DNA of 32,810 bases from PCC-10605 sp964409355 (GCA_964409355.1 CAYPDC010000036.1:1-32810); one strand, 5' to 3'; counted from the stretch's first letter, positions 8,865 to 17,900 are shown. Notes: a model not told the origin generated them from the sequence alone. Program-made: numbers and translations.

Positions 8865-10025
8865 ATGATTCTTATTTTTGCTTGTTTATCCCTGATTATT
8901 TGGACTTATTTAATCATTGGAAGGGGAAATTTTTGGCTTTGTAATCAATTCTTAGAACCATTATCCCTGACATCAAAACCAAAAGTTACAGTAATTATTC
9001 CTGCAAGAAATGAAGCAGAAAGTATCTCTAATTGTTTAAAATCTCTCTTAAATCAAGATTATCAGGGGAAATATAAAGTTATCCTAGTCAATGATCAAAG
9101 TGAAGACGATACAGCAGAAATTGCCAAAGATTTAGCTAAGGAAAAAAATCAAATAAATCAGTTAGTTATTCTCAATGGTAAACCCTTACCTCAAGGATGG
9201 AGTGGCAAATTGTGGGCCATGTCTCAGGGGGTAGAATGGGCAAAAGAAAATTCAGAGACAGATTATTTTCTCTTTACCGATGCGGATATTCAACACTCCT
9301 CTGATAACCTTTCTCAACTGTTGGCAAAAGCGGAAAAAGATAACCTTGATTTGGTTTCCCTGATGGTGAAATTACACTGTGAAAGTTTCTGGGAAAAGTT
9401 ATTAATTCCTGCCTTTATCTTCTTCTTTCAAAAACTCTATCCCTTCCCTTTGATTAATAATCCTCGCAGTAAAGTTTCAGGTGCGGCGGGAGGGTGTATC
9501 CTAATTAGAGAAAAAGCCTTAACCCGTATTGGTGGCATTGAAGCATTAAAACAAGCCTTAATTGATGATTGTACTTTGGCTAGTCTGGTGAAAAAGAGTT
9601 TACCCCCCAATCATGGCATCTGGTTAGGCTTAAGCAAAACTACTGTTAGTCTTAGAAAATATCCCACTTTAGAGCCTATCTGGAATATGGTAGCACGAAC
9701 CGCCTTCACTCAGTTAAACTATTCTCCTTTGCTACTCATTGGCACAATTTTAGGCATGATTATCACTTATTTAATCACCCCGATCGCACTTTTGTGGGCT
9801 ATTGTAACCATTAATATACCCTTATTAATTATCTCCTTAACTACCTTTTTGTTAATGGCATTAAGCTACTATCCCACCGTGAGACTTTATCAGCTATCGA
9901 TATTTTATACTTTTCTTTTAAGTGCGATCGCATCTTTATATACATTAATGACAATTGATTCAGCCTTAAGACACTGGCAAGGAAAAGGAGGGCAATGGAA
10001 AGGGAGAGTTTATGGAGATGTCTAA
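8865..10025 (+). CDS. hpnB: HpnB-type family 2 glycosyltransferase
   Basis: The 386-residue protein starts with a membrane anchor (residues 1-18) followed by a GT-A domain: VTVIIPARNE near 42-50, VNDQSEDDT near 75-83, and the DXD-type TDADIQH at 138-144. PLPQGWSGKLWAM, SLMVKLHC, IPAFIFFFQKLYPF and IDDCTLA are hallmarks of the hopene-associated HpnB group. The C-terminus has about three further membrane segments (near 290-365). HpnB is linked to hopanoid clusters in many bacteria but its acceptor is uncertain. No squalene-hopene cyclase or other hpn gene lies in this window, so a hopanoid role is from family resemblance only. Confidence 0.85.
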   Translation: MILIFACLSLIIWTYLIIGRGNFWLCNQFLEPLSLTSKPKVTVIIPARNEAESISNCLKSLLNQDYQGKYKVILVNDQSEDDTAEIAKDLAKEKNQINQLVILNGKPLPQGWSGKLWAMSQGVEWAKENSETDYFLFTDADIQHSSDNLSQLLAKAEKDNLDLVSLMVKLHCESFWEKLLIPAFIFFFQKLYPFPLINNPRSKVSGAAGGCILIREKALTRIGGIEALKQALIDDCTLASLVKKSLPPNHGIWLGLSKTTVSLRKYPTLEPIWNMVARTAFTQLNYSPLLLIGTILGMIITYLITPIALLWAIVTINIPLLIISLTTFLLMALSYYPTVRLYQLSIFYTFLLSAIASLYTLMTIDSALRHWQGKGGQWKGRVYGDV

Positions 10026-10037
10026 TTTCCATGAGAA

Positions 10038-10059
10038 AGCCCTTCTAAGGAGAAGGGCT
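10038..10059 (+). terminator. Hairpin downstream of hpnB
   Basis: A perfect 9-bp stem agcccttct / agaagggct has a 4-nt loop (aagg) and begins 13 bp after the hpnB stop. It could end the transcript, but no T-run follows, so a pure intrinsic terminator is doubtful. Confidence 0.4.
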
Positions 10060-10063
10060 ACTT

Positions 10064-10091
10064 GAGTAATAAGTAATAAGTAATAAGTAAT
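10064..10091. repeat. Heptanucleotide tandem repeat (AAGTAAT)
   Basis: Four 7-mers: gagtaat then three exact aagtaat. It is of the STRR type. Confidence 0.65.
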
Positions 10092-10146
10092 ATTGCTAAC
10101 GATTATAGCAAAGTAAATGATCCGATTGCAACCTTTTAGCTAAATC

Positions 10147-10175
10147 TTGTTTTTAGTTTCGTTTTTTTATAGAAT
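10147..10175 (+). promoter_or_regulatory. Candidate promoter of tRNA-Thr
   Basis: TTGTTT at 10147-10152 and TAGAAT at 10170-10175 are 17 bp apart, about 54 bp before the tRNA. This fits a group-1 sigma promoter, but AT-rich sequence makes chance matches easy. Confidence 0.3.
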
Positions 10176-10229
10176 AGAAGATGGTGGAAAAAATAGAATA
10201 AAGTAAGAAATATTCTTAATTAATTCCTT

Positions 10230-10302
<73 letters not shown>

Positions 10303-10314
10303 TTTTGTGTACAG

Positions 10315-10332
10315 TGCCAAATTAAATAACGT
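10315..10332 (+). repeat. Degenerate TnsB-site-like repeat 1
   Basis: tgccaaattaaataacgt aligns with the two better copies at 10335 and 10363, with mismatches in the first and last thirds. It directly adjoins the TGTACA terminus. Confidence 0.55.
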
Positions 10333-10334
10333 GA

Positions 10335-10352
10335 TGACAAATTCTTGTCGTT
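10335..10352 (+). repeat. TnsB-site-like repeat 2
   Basis: TGACAAATTCTTGTCGTT differs from repeat 3 only in the central ct/aa dinucleotide. It has the tgaca...tgtc partial dyad typical of these ends. Confidence 0.75.
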
Positions 10353-10362
10353 GAAGTAGCAG

Positions 10363-10380
10363 TGACAAATTAATGTCGTT
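10363..10380 (+). repeat. TnsB-site-like repeat 3
   Basis: TGACAAATTAATGTCGTT, preceded by cag as at the terminus (acag). Its start is 28 bp from that of repeat 2. Confidence 0.75.
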
Positions 10381-10387
10381 AAGCATT

Positions 10388-10417
10388 TTACGAATCAGTT
10401 GCTCCTTTCAATCATCC
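10388..10417 (-). CRISPR. Delocalised homing crRNA unit: partial direct repeat plus 17-nt spacer
   Basis: On the minus strand GGATGATTGAAAG (10417-10405) resembles the 3' part of V-K direct repeats, which end in GAAAG. It is followed directly by GAGCAACTGATTCGTAA (10404-10388), identical to tRNA-Thr 10251-10267. Repeat-then-spacer order fits a type V crRNA, and the unit points toward the transposon end. There is no second repeat after the spacer, as in described delocalised guides. A chance 17-nt identity to the neighbouring tRNA, with a correct PAM and correct repeat edge, is very unlikely. Confidence 0.82.
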
Positions 10418-10421
10418 TACG

Positions 10422-10873
10422 TTAATTATACCTTATTGATTTAGTTTGTATCCTGTCATGGAGATAACAGGTGCGATCGCACCCGTGACTGATGGGAAAC
10501 AGTTTACGAATGTCAACTTTTGAAAATAAGTAGATATAAGCAAGTATAATAAACTATCTGTTAACAGTTAAAAGCTCTTTCTAATTGTTTTTGTCTTTTA
10601 GCCCCTGTTATTTGAGTCAATTTATTAGACATCTCCAAAAATTAACATTTTTTCACCGTATTTCGGGCTTCTAGCCCGATTTCTAGAGAAGTCTATTGAT
10701 CTTTTTCCTTTTTGAATGTTAGGATGATAAAGTGATTTTTGTCTAGTTAAGAGGAATAGAAACAAGAATCCTTCGTTACAATCTTTGATTTAACGAGCCT
10801 GTGCCAATTCGGCTAGAATATGATGAGCATTATTGCAACGTTCAATTAATTAATCTTAATTTTGATCTAATTC
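10422..10873. other. Non-coding stretch between the CAST end and wecB
   Basis: No gene or transposon right end is recognised. It contains a 14-bp palindrome with a HIP1 core (ggtgcgatcgcacc, 10470-10483), ctgttaacag near 10558-10567, and a dispersed hairpin repeat at 10646-10698. The wecB promoter should lie near its 3' part. Confidence 0.45.
10646..10698 (-). repeat. Dispersed ~50-bp repeat with TCGGGCT hairpin, copy A
   Basis: A tcgggct / agcccga stem with a 3-nt loop (10663-10679) is flanked by tagactt and ggt-aaaaaat segments. The same order is found on the other strand at 18504-18554. Confidence 0.5.
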
Positions 10874-11989
10874 ATGAGATCCCCAAAAAAAAATATCTGT
10901 ATTACTCTAGGTACTCGTCCTGAAGCCATTAAACTTGCCCCAGTGATCAAGTATTTTCAAAATGCCGAAGATTTTAACACCAAGGTTATTTTAACAGGAC
11001 AACACCGAGAAATGGTGGCACAGGTCATGGATTTATTCGGTTTAAAAGCGGATTTTGATCTGGATATAATGCAGAGTAAGCAGAGTTTAGGAGATATTAC
11101 CTGTCGCAGTTTACAGGGATTGGAAAAAATTTATCAAGACATCCAACCAGATTTAGTTATCACTCAGGGTGACACTACCACGGCTTTTGCGGCGAGTTTA
11201 TCTGCTTTTTATCAACAGATACCTGTCGGCCATGTTGAGGCAGGATTACGCACAGATAATATCTACAATCCTTTCCCTGAAGAAGCCAATCGTCGTTTGA
11301 TTTCTCAAATTGCTCAACTACATTTCGCTCCTACTACTTTGGCCTTGGACAATTTGCATAAGTCAGGGGTGACAGGAGAGATTCATCATACAGGAAATAC
11401 AGTTATTGATGCACTGTTGTCGGTGGCGGAGAATAATCCTTCTTGTCATGTGGAAGGGTTGGATTGGCGTAAATATCGAGTTTTGTTGGTGACGGTGCAT
11501 CGTCGGGAAAATTGGGGAGAGCCTTTACAAGATATTATCGCTGGTTTAAAATCAATTATTGATCAATTTCCTGATACTGCGATTCTCTTACCTTTACACC
11601 GTAATCCAATTGTGCGAGAACCTTTACAAAAACATTTAGGTAATCATGACAGGATATTTTTAACAGAGCCGTTAAATTATGAGCAATTAGTAGGAGCAAT
11701 TAAGCACAGTTTTTTACTCTTAACTGATTCTGGTGGTTTACAGGAAGAAGCTCCCAGTTTAGGAAAACCGGTCTTAGTTTTACGAGAAACTACGGAAAGA
11801 CCTGAAGCAGTAACAGCAGGAACAGCAAAATTAGTTGGTACTGGAGCTTACCAAATTTTTTCTTCTGCTAGTGAATTATTAACTAACCAAGAGAGTTATA
11901 AACAGATGTCCGAAGCCATTAATCCTTTCGGAGACGGTAAAGCCAGTGAACGAATTTTAACCATAGTCAGGAAATATTTGAGTAACTAA
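10874..11989 (+). CDS. wecB: UDP-N-acetylglucosamine 2-epimerase (non-hydrolysing)
   Basis: This cytoplasmic enzyme interconverts UDP-GlcNAc and UDP-ManNAc for envelope polysaccharide. The 371-residue protein shows all family signatures: GTRPEAIKLAPVI (residues 13-25), the GLRT..IYNPFPEEANRR substrate loop, TVHRRENWG, and SGGLQEEAPSLGKPVLVLR with TTERPE that bind UDP. The length is normal. ATG 10874 is preceded by AT-rich sequence without a clear ribosome binding site. It may supply precursors for the lipid-linked sugar pathway begun by the WecA-like protein at 4165-5235, an inference from function rather than linkage. Confidence 0.95.
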   Translation: MRSPKKNICITLGTRPEAIKLAPVIKYFQNAEDFNTKVILTGQHREMVAQVMDLFGLKADFDLDIMQSKQSLGDITCRSLQGLEKIYQDIQPDLVITQGDTTTAFAASLSAFYQQIPVGHVEAGLRTDNIYNPFPEEANRRLISQIAQLHFAPTTLALDNLHKSGVTGEIHHTGNTVIDALLSVAENNPSCHVEGLDWRKYRVLLVTVHRRENWGEPLQDIIAGLKSIIDQFPDTAILLPLHRNPIVREPLQKHLGNHDRIFLTEPLNYEQLVGAIKHSFLLLTDSGGLQEEAPSLGKPVLVLRETTERPEAVTAGTAKLVGTGAYQIFSSASELLTNQESYKQMSEAINPFGDGKASERILTIVRKYLSN

Positions 11990-12138
11990 TGACAAAACAG
12001 GGGGAGAAAGGGGGAGAATGCTCCAAAATTGTCGATTATGTCCTCTACATATTAATTAAAATTGATAAATTGGGATTAAAAATCAATTTATCTACTTTTT
12101 TTATCAATATCTATCAAGTTTAACTCCTCACTCAGGTG

Positions 12139-12534
12139 TCACTCAGTTTCATCCAAATGATCGGCAACGGCAGAATATAATTCTAAAACATGATGATCTA
12201 AAAGACGATAATAAACTTTGCGCCCCCGTTTTTGATAAGCCACCAGACGCATTGCCTTTAATGTGCGTAGTTGATGAGATACTGCGGATTCTGTCATTTC
12301 TAAAGTAGCGGCTAAATCGCAGACACATAATTCATTTTTTGCTAACACAGAAAGAATCCTTAAACGGTTTGTATCTCCCAATAGACTAAAAAATTCTGCC
12401 ATTCTTTGAGCTTTTTCTTGTGTTAAAATTTGTCCTTTGAATGTATTTATGAAATCAGAATCAACAGAATGGGGAGTGCAAGGAATTAAATCAGTTTTTG
12501 CTGTACTCAGTGAGATACGATCGTATATCTTCAT
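12139..12534 (-). CDS. ArsR/SmtB-family metal-sensing repressor, ZiaR-like
   Basis: The 131-residue winged-helix protein resembles cyanobacterial SmtB and ZiaR. The DNA-recognition helix is SESAVSHQLR-like (TESAVSHQLRTLK, residues 81-93). Both metal sites are present: the alpha-3 site ELCVCDL with C70 and C72, and the alpha-5 site D113, H115, H126, E129 with the exact SmtB spacing. C19 and H22 in the N-terminal arm could complete the alpha-3N site. Such proteins release DNA when zinc binds. ZiaR normally lies beside its target zinc ATPase; here dxr is the divergent neighbour and no metal transporter is in the window. The 117-bp divergent spacer has no convincing SmtB-type operator. Zinc is the best guess for the metal. 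Confidence 0.9.
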   Translation of the reverse strand: MKIYDRISLSTAKTDLIPCTPHSVDSDFINTFKGQILTQEKAQRMAEFFSLLGDTNRLRILSVLAKNELCVCDLAATLEMTESAVSHQLRTLKAMRLVAYQKRGRKVYYRLLDHHVLELYSAVADHLDETE

Positions 12535-12651
12535 TCTTTCTGGTGAGGATTAATGTGTTTATTCTATTTTAACTCCTAACTACCAAGAAATAAATTTGTC
12601 TCAAGAGCCATAATGGTAAGATATTGATATTCTTATTTATATTATTTTTTT

Positions 12652-13821
12652 ATGAAACTAATTACTATACTAGGTTCTACAGGTTCGATCGGGACTCAAA
12701 CATTAGATATAGTCAGAGATCATCCCGATAAATTTAAAGTAGTGGGATTAGCCGCAGGAAACAATATCGAGCTTTTAGTCGAACAAATCCGAGAATTTCA
12801 ACCAGAAATAGTGGCGGTGCGCAACAGTAGTAAACTATTGGAATTAAAAGAAGCGATCGCCTCCATCAATTCCCAACCAATTCTCTTAGCAGGAGAAGAG
12901 GCTATTTGTGAAGTAGCACAGTACGGAGAATCACAAAGTGTAGTAACAGGGATTGTCGGTTGCGCAGGATTATTACCGACGATCGCAGCTATCAAAGCCA
13001 AGAAAGATATTGCTTTAGCTAATAAAGAAACCTTGATCGCAGGTGGTCCAGTTGTATTACCTTTAATCGAAGAATATGGGGTTAAATTGTTACCAGCCGA
13101 CTCAGAACACTCCGCCATTTTTCAGTGTTTACAGGGCGTTCCTGAAGGCGGATTACGGCGTATAATCCTAACTGCGTCCGGGGGATCATTTCGTGATTTA
13201 CCGGTGGAAAAACTGGCTTCTGTGACGGTACAAGATGCCTTAAAACACCCTAATTGGAGTATGGGGCAAAAAATCACCATCGACTCTGCAACATTGATGA
13301 ATAAAGGACTAGAAGTAATTGAAGCCCATTATCTGTTTGGTTTAGACTATAAAAACATTGATATTGTCATTCATCCTCAAAGTATTATTCACTCACTAAT
13401 CGAAGTACAGGATACATCAGTATTAGCTCAATTAGGTTGGGCGGATATGCGTTTACCTTTACTCTATGCTTTATCATACCCCGATCGCATCTTGACGGAT
13501 TGGAAACCCCTGAATTTAGTAGAAGTTGGCAGTTTAACTTTCCGTGAACCAGATCACAATAAATATCCCTGTATGCAATTAGCCTATAATGCAGGAAAAG
13601 CAGGAGGTTGTATGCCGGCGGTGTTGAATGCGGCAAATGAACAAGCTGTAGCTTTATTCTTACAAGAGAAAATAGCTTTCCTTGATATTCCCCGTTTAAT
13701 CGAATTGGTGTGCGATCGCTTTTCAAAGGATAATAAACCCAATCCTAGCCTAGAGGACATTTTACACGCTGATAGTTGGGCAAGACAAGGGGTTTTAGAT
13801 CAAGTCTCCGTCTTTGCCTAA
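12652..13821 (+). CDS. dxr: 1-deoxy-D-xylulose 5-phosphate reductoisomerase
   Basis: This enzyme converts DXP to 2-C-methylerythritol 4-phosphate with NADPH, the committed step of the MEP isoprenoid pathway that feeds carotenoids, the phytol of chlorophyll, and hopanoids. The 389-residue protein has GSTGSIGTQTLDIV at residues 8-21 for NADPH, ALANKETLIAGG, the metal and substrate motif PADSEHSAIFQ, LTASGGSF, and HPNWSMGQKITIDSATLMNK. All are intact. ATG 12652 begins MKLITILGSTGS as in homologues. The gene is divergent from the ArsR-type regulator. A heptamer repeat starts 9 bp after its stop. Confidence 0.97.
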   Translation: MKLITILGSTGSIGTQTLDIVRDHPDKFKVVGLAAGNNIELLVEQIREFQPEIVAVRNSSKLLELKEAIASINSQPILLAGEEAICEVAQYGESQSVVTGIVGCAGLLPTIAAIKAKKDIALANKETLIAGGPVVLPLIEEYGVKLLPADSEHSAIFQCLQGVPEGGLRRIILTASGGSFRDLPVEKLASVTVQDALKHPNWSMGQKITIDSATLMNKGLEVIEAHYLFGLDYKNIDIVIHPQSIIHSLIEVQDTSVLAQLGWADMRLPLLYALSYPDRILTDWKPLNLVEVGSLTFREPDHNKYPCMQLAYNAGKAGGCMPAVLNAANEQAVALFLQEKIAFLDIPRLIELVCDRFSKDNKPNPSLEDILHADSWARQGVLDQVSVFA

Positions 13822-13829
13822 AAGAATTA

Positions 13830-13857
13830 GGAGTTCGGAGTTCGGGATTCGGAGTTA
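13830..13857. repeat. Heptanucleotide tandem repeat (GGAGTTC)
   Basis: Four 7-mers: ggagttc twice, then gggattc and ggagtta. It lies just after dxr. Confidence 0.65.
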
Positions 13858-13972
13858 AAATCAAAATGGGGAAGTGTGGAAAGTGAGGAGTAGAGCAGTT
13901 ATTTAATTCTTCATTCTTCATTTTGTGTTCTCCAACACCCTAACCTAACCCCTATTACTTCTTACTTTCACT

Positions 13973-14860
13973 ATGAATTGGAACTTTTTACCACGCATTT
14001 TAATACAAGGTATTGATCAAGATTGCGCTCAAGAATACCTACAACAATCACCAGATCATAAGCAAAATATTCTTGCAGGAATTACAGATTATAATTTAAG
14101 TCTCACAGATCCAGATATTCCCGTTTTTGGCTTAGTAACAGAGGCAATTTTATCTCAAGGGGAAATTTCCACAAGCCTGATATTTAGTCATCCTTATTCA
14201 GTTTTAAATGCTGTTTATGAGGCAATAAGTGCGGGGATAAAACAACTTGTTATTTATGCAGAATTTATCCCTCCTTTAGACTTATTTAAAATCTATCAAA
14301 AAGCAAAAATCAAAGATGTTAAAATATTAGGAGTTTCTCAGGGAGGAATATTAATTCCTAATCAATATTATTGTGGTGTTAATTATAGTAATCTTTATCA
14401 ACAGGGAAATATTGGTATGATTAATTATGGGGATCAAATGATAGCCTTAGAAATCTCTCAATATTTACAAAAATTTGACTTAGGCTTTTCTTCCGTTATC
14501 AATGTTGGTAATAGTATTTTATCAGAAATAGATTGGTATTCATGGCTTAAAATATTGGAAGAAGACGAAAAAACAGAAGTTATTTTAATTAATTTAGGAG
14601 AAATAACAACTAAAGAAACGGAAAAATTAGCTCAATCAATGACAAATATTACTAAGCCGATTATCACCTATTTATTAGACAAAAATCATCTAAAATCAAA
14701 GCTCAATAGTCATAAAGCTAAAGTAATATCTGATCAAATTTTTAATAATTTATATACCCTTAATTCTTCAAATTTAATTAAGGAATATTTCGGAAATAGT
14801 CAAGCTATAGTCACAGAGAATTATGAGGTTATTAGTGAGTTATTAACATCCTATAAATAG
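13973..14860 (+). CDS. Divergent SucD-like (succinyl-CoA ligase alpha subunit) protein, probably not a standard ligase
   Basis: The 295-residue protein follows the layout of the SucD/ADP-forming acyl-CoA ligase alpha subunit: an N-terminal CoA-binding Rossmann domain (residues 1-130), then a flavodoxin-like ligase domain. Landmarks align: IPVFGLVTEAI with PVFDTVKEA, AISAGIKQLVIYAEFIPPLDL with the AIDAGI...TEGIP segment, and GNIGMINYG with the GxIGIVSRSG motif. H247 falls where the phosphorylated His lies. However the glycine-rich motifs are eroded: MGHAGA reads LNSHKA, SRSG reads NYGD and GPNCPG reads GVSQGG. No beta subunit (SucC) is adjacent. A catalytic role is doubtful; binding of CoA or a nucleotide, or a regulatory role, is possible. 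Confidence 0.6.
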   Translation: MNWNFLPRILIQGIDQDCAQEYLQQSPDHKQNILAGITDYNLSLTDPDIPVFGLVTEAILSQGEISTSLIFSHPYSVLNAVYEAISAGIKQLVIYAEFIPPLDLFKIYQKAKIKDVKILGVSQGGILIPNQYYCGVNYSNLYQQGNIGMINYGDQMIALEISQYLQKFDLGFSSVINVGNSILSEIDWYSWLKILEEDEKTEVILINLGEITTKETEKLAQSMTNITKPIITYLLDKNHLKSKLNSHKAKVISDQIFNNLYTLNSSNLIKEYFGNSQAIVTENYEVISELLTSYK

Positions 14861-14916
14861 GGTGTGTCGAAAAAAAATCAGCTCAGTTATAAGCCTTTTT
14901 CCTCCTTTTTGAATTT

Positions 14917-14941
14917 GTAGGGGTTGAACAATGTTCAACCC
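14917..14941 (+). repeat. REP-like GTAG hairpin, copy 3 (possible terminator)
   Basis: GTAG is followed by a perfect 10-bp stem gggttgaaca / tgttcaaccc around a single a. It lies between two convergent genes and may help end both transcripts. Confidence 0.55.
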
Positions 14942-14999
14942 TGAATACCCGGGGGAATAAGAAAAGATAGAATTTTATCAATTTTCCTACTCTGATAAA

Positions 15000-17900
15000 T
15001 TAAATAATAGCATTTCTTTCTAAGATTAATAAATCTCTTAATTGATCAGTATCCAGATTTGTTAACCAGTCTTCTCCACTGTTAATTGTTTGTTGTGCTA
15101 ACTGCTGTTTACTCTCTAAAATATCATTAATTTTTTCCTCTAAAGTACCACTACACACAAATTTATGTACCTGTACATTTTGTTGTTGTCCAATGCGATA
15201 AGCCCTATCTGTCGCTTGATTTTCTACCGCTGGATTCCACCATCTATCATAATGGAAAACATGATTTGCTCTTGTTAAATTTAATCCCGTTCCTCCTGCT
15301 TTTAATGATAGTATAAATATGGGCGGTCCTTGGGGATCATTTTGGAATCTATCCACCATTTCTTGACGTTTTTCTGTTCTGGTGCTACCTGATAAAAATA
15401 GCACTTCAACCCCTAGTTTTTTATGCAAATAAGGCTGTAATAGATTTCCCCACTCTGCAAATTGAGTAAAAATTAAGGTGCGATCGCCCTCTGCTACAAC
15501 TTCTTCTAACATCTCCTCTAAACGTAATAATTTACCAGATCGAGAAGAAAAATTGAGCTTTTCTTCTTTGAGTAAATGGGCAGGATGATTGCAAACTTGT
15601 TTTAATTTCATCAGTAAAGTTAACACTAAACCATGACGTTTAATTCCTGTGGTTTCGTTAATTTTTTCTAAGGATTCATCCACTAGATTTTGATATAATT
15701 GAGCTTGTTCGCTAGATAAGCCACAATAAACATTCATCTCCTGTTTTTCAGGCAAATCTTGAATGATATTTTTGTCAGTTTTTAAGCGTCTTAAAATAAA
15801 AGGTTGTACCAAAGAGCGCAAGGTTTGTAAAGAATGTTGATCTCCATATTTCTCAATGGGTAAAGTAAAACGCCGTTGGAAAAATTGTTGTGTGCCTAAA
15901 TAACCAGGGTTTAAAAACTCTAAAATTGACCATAATTCTGAGAGGCGATTTTCAACAGGAGTTCCTGTTAATGCTATTCTAAATTCAGAGTTTAATTCAT
16001 GAACTGCTTGAGTTTGTTTGGCTTGAGGATTCTTGATATTTTGTGCCTCATCAAGAATAATTCCTTGCCATTCTACTAAGTTTAATGTATCAAAATCTCG
16101 ATATATTAACGCATAACTGGTAATGATAATATCTAAATTTTTGGCAATATCAACAAACTCTTTTTCTTTGCTACGACTTTCTCCATGGTGAATTAAAACA
16201 TTTAAACAAGGAGCAAATTTTTTTATCTCTCTTGCCCAATTATTTAATACCGAAGTGGGAGCAACAATTAAACTAGGTTTATTTAACTCTTTCTTCTCTT
16301 TTAAAGTTAAAATAAAAGCAATTAATTGTACTGTTTTACCTAAACCCATATCATCAGCTAAACACCCCCCTAAATTCCATTTTTGTAGGAAGTATAACCA
16401 ACTAAATCCTAGTTCTTGATAGGGACGTAAAGTTCCATGAAAATGTTGAGGTGGTGGTAAAACTTTGACTTTTTGATTATCATTAATACTATTAATTAAA
16501 TCCGCCAATGCACCACTACTTTCAAAGGCAATAACTGGTAATTTTGCAATGGTTTCACTGTTGCCACTACTTAAACGCAAGGCATCTTCTACCGTTAAAT
16601 TAGTATGAGAATCGGCATTGTTTAAAATGTCTTCGGCGGCTTTCACATCGGCAGGTTGTAAGGCTAACCATTGCCCATCAATTTCGACAATAGGAGATTT
16701 TTGAGCGAGTAAATTTTGAAATTCTTTTTGGGTTAAAGTCTGATCTCCCACGGCTACTTTTAAGTTATAGTTAAGCAGGGTAGTTAAATTTAATCTCTCA
16801 CCTTTTTTGAGGTTAACTTTGGCTTCGATTTTTACTCCTAAACGTTTTTCATCAACACCACTATTCAAGCCATTAGGTAAGATTACTCCTAGCCCATTAT
16901 CTTGTAATTGCCATACCGCACTGCGAATGAATTGATAAGCCGAAATAGCATTTAATAAGCAGTAATTGGGCATAGATTCCTGTAAACTTTCAGCAATAGG
17001 TTCATAAAATTTTGCCGCCAATCCTAATCCTTTTAAGACAATTTCTTGAGGATTATCGATGATGCGCTCCCCGAAGGTGCCACTTTGCGGATCGTCTATT
17101 TCTAGTTGAGGGTGAGGATGTGACCAAATTTGTTCAGTAGGAATTAAAAATTCGGGATTATCTATTGCCTGTAAATAATAATCTAGTTTCCAATTATCGT
17201 AATTATCTGTTTGATTTTGTCCACTAGGGGGTTGTAATTTAAAACAGACTCGATATTGTTTTCTGAATAGTTGATAGTCAGAAGTAATCAGGTTATCTTG
17301 GATAGGTAAAGTCCAATTGTCAAATGCCATTACCAATCTTTTATTATCTAAAGAAGATAGATGCAATTTATTATTTTCCTCATTATTCAACGATTCTAGC
17401 CATGTTTGAACCATTAATTCGTTGTTAATAGGAGTAGAAATATTAGTTAATAAGCGTCTGATTTGAGCATCTAAAATAGTTCCTAAAAATTCAAGAATTA
17501 ACTTTTGTTGCGGAATATTAGGATCATCTTCATTTTCTACATAACAACGACAGATAGACGGCATTAATTGCATAAACCTAGCTAATCTACCTTGATCAAT
17601 ATTACTATCTAATAACGGTTGCCAAAAACAATTATTTTTCTCATCGATACTAGGAAGAAATTTTCGCCGACAAATTAAGTCTAAACACCAGCGATAAAGA
17701 TGACTCCAAAATCGCAAATCAGGGGCGATATAGTCAACTTTATTTAGGGGTAATTGTTGCAATAATGTTAATAGTTGATCGATATTTAATTTAACACTAC
17801 ATATATCCCAAGGATATAAAATAACGGAACTTAATTTATTACTAATACCTAAATACTGTTCATACAGAAGAGGAATAACGGTTTTTGATTTAGGTTTTTT

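Larger units (their letters stand above)
10308..10421 (+). mobile_element. Left-end remnant of a type V-K CRISPR-associated (Tn7-like) transposon
   Basis: The element starts TGTACAGTGCCAAATTAAAT, the kind of end seen in cyanobacterial V-K CASTs. It then carries three 18-bp repeats of the tgacaaatt-N-tgtcgtt type and, further in, a short direct-repeat tail with a 17-nt spacer against the adjacent tRNA gene. The end is 57 bp past the predicted PAM, inside the range of about 49-66 bp described for V-K systems. The likely 5-bp target sequence is ttttg (10303-10307). No transposase, TnsC, TniQ, Cas12k, tracrRNA, full array or right end is visible before wecB at 10874. I therefore read it as a solo end left by deletion, or a minimal non-autonomous element. 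The inner boundary is a guess. Confidence 0.8.

Noticed and set aside
10470..10483. ggtgcgatcgcacc palindrome as a regulator site
   Set aside because: It is a HIP1 octamer with chance extension; such sites are all over this genome.
10799..10816. tgtgccaattcgg as a second CAST end repeat
   Set aside because: Short match, same orientation as the left end and not ending in TGTACA, so it cannot be the right end.
12606..12640. aagatattgatattctt as an SmtB/ZiaR operator
   Set aside because: Only five-base arms pair and the sequence lacks the usual TGAA..TTCA-type half sites.
12798..13118. Reverse-strand open frame of 106 codons
   Set aside because: Lies wholly inside dxr antisense with no domain or start signal; shadow frame.
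13385..13726. Reverse-strand open frame of 113 codons
   Set aside because: Antisense shadow of dxr.
15173..15185. TGTACA followed by ttttg, which would fit a CAST right end plus target duplication
   Set aside because: It lies inside the conserved C-terminal helicase region of the SNF2 gene (encoding QVHKF), with no TnsB-like repeats beside it; chance match.
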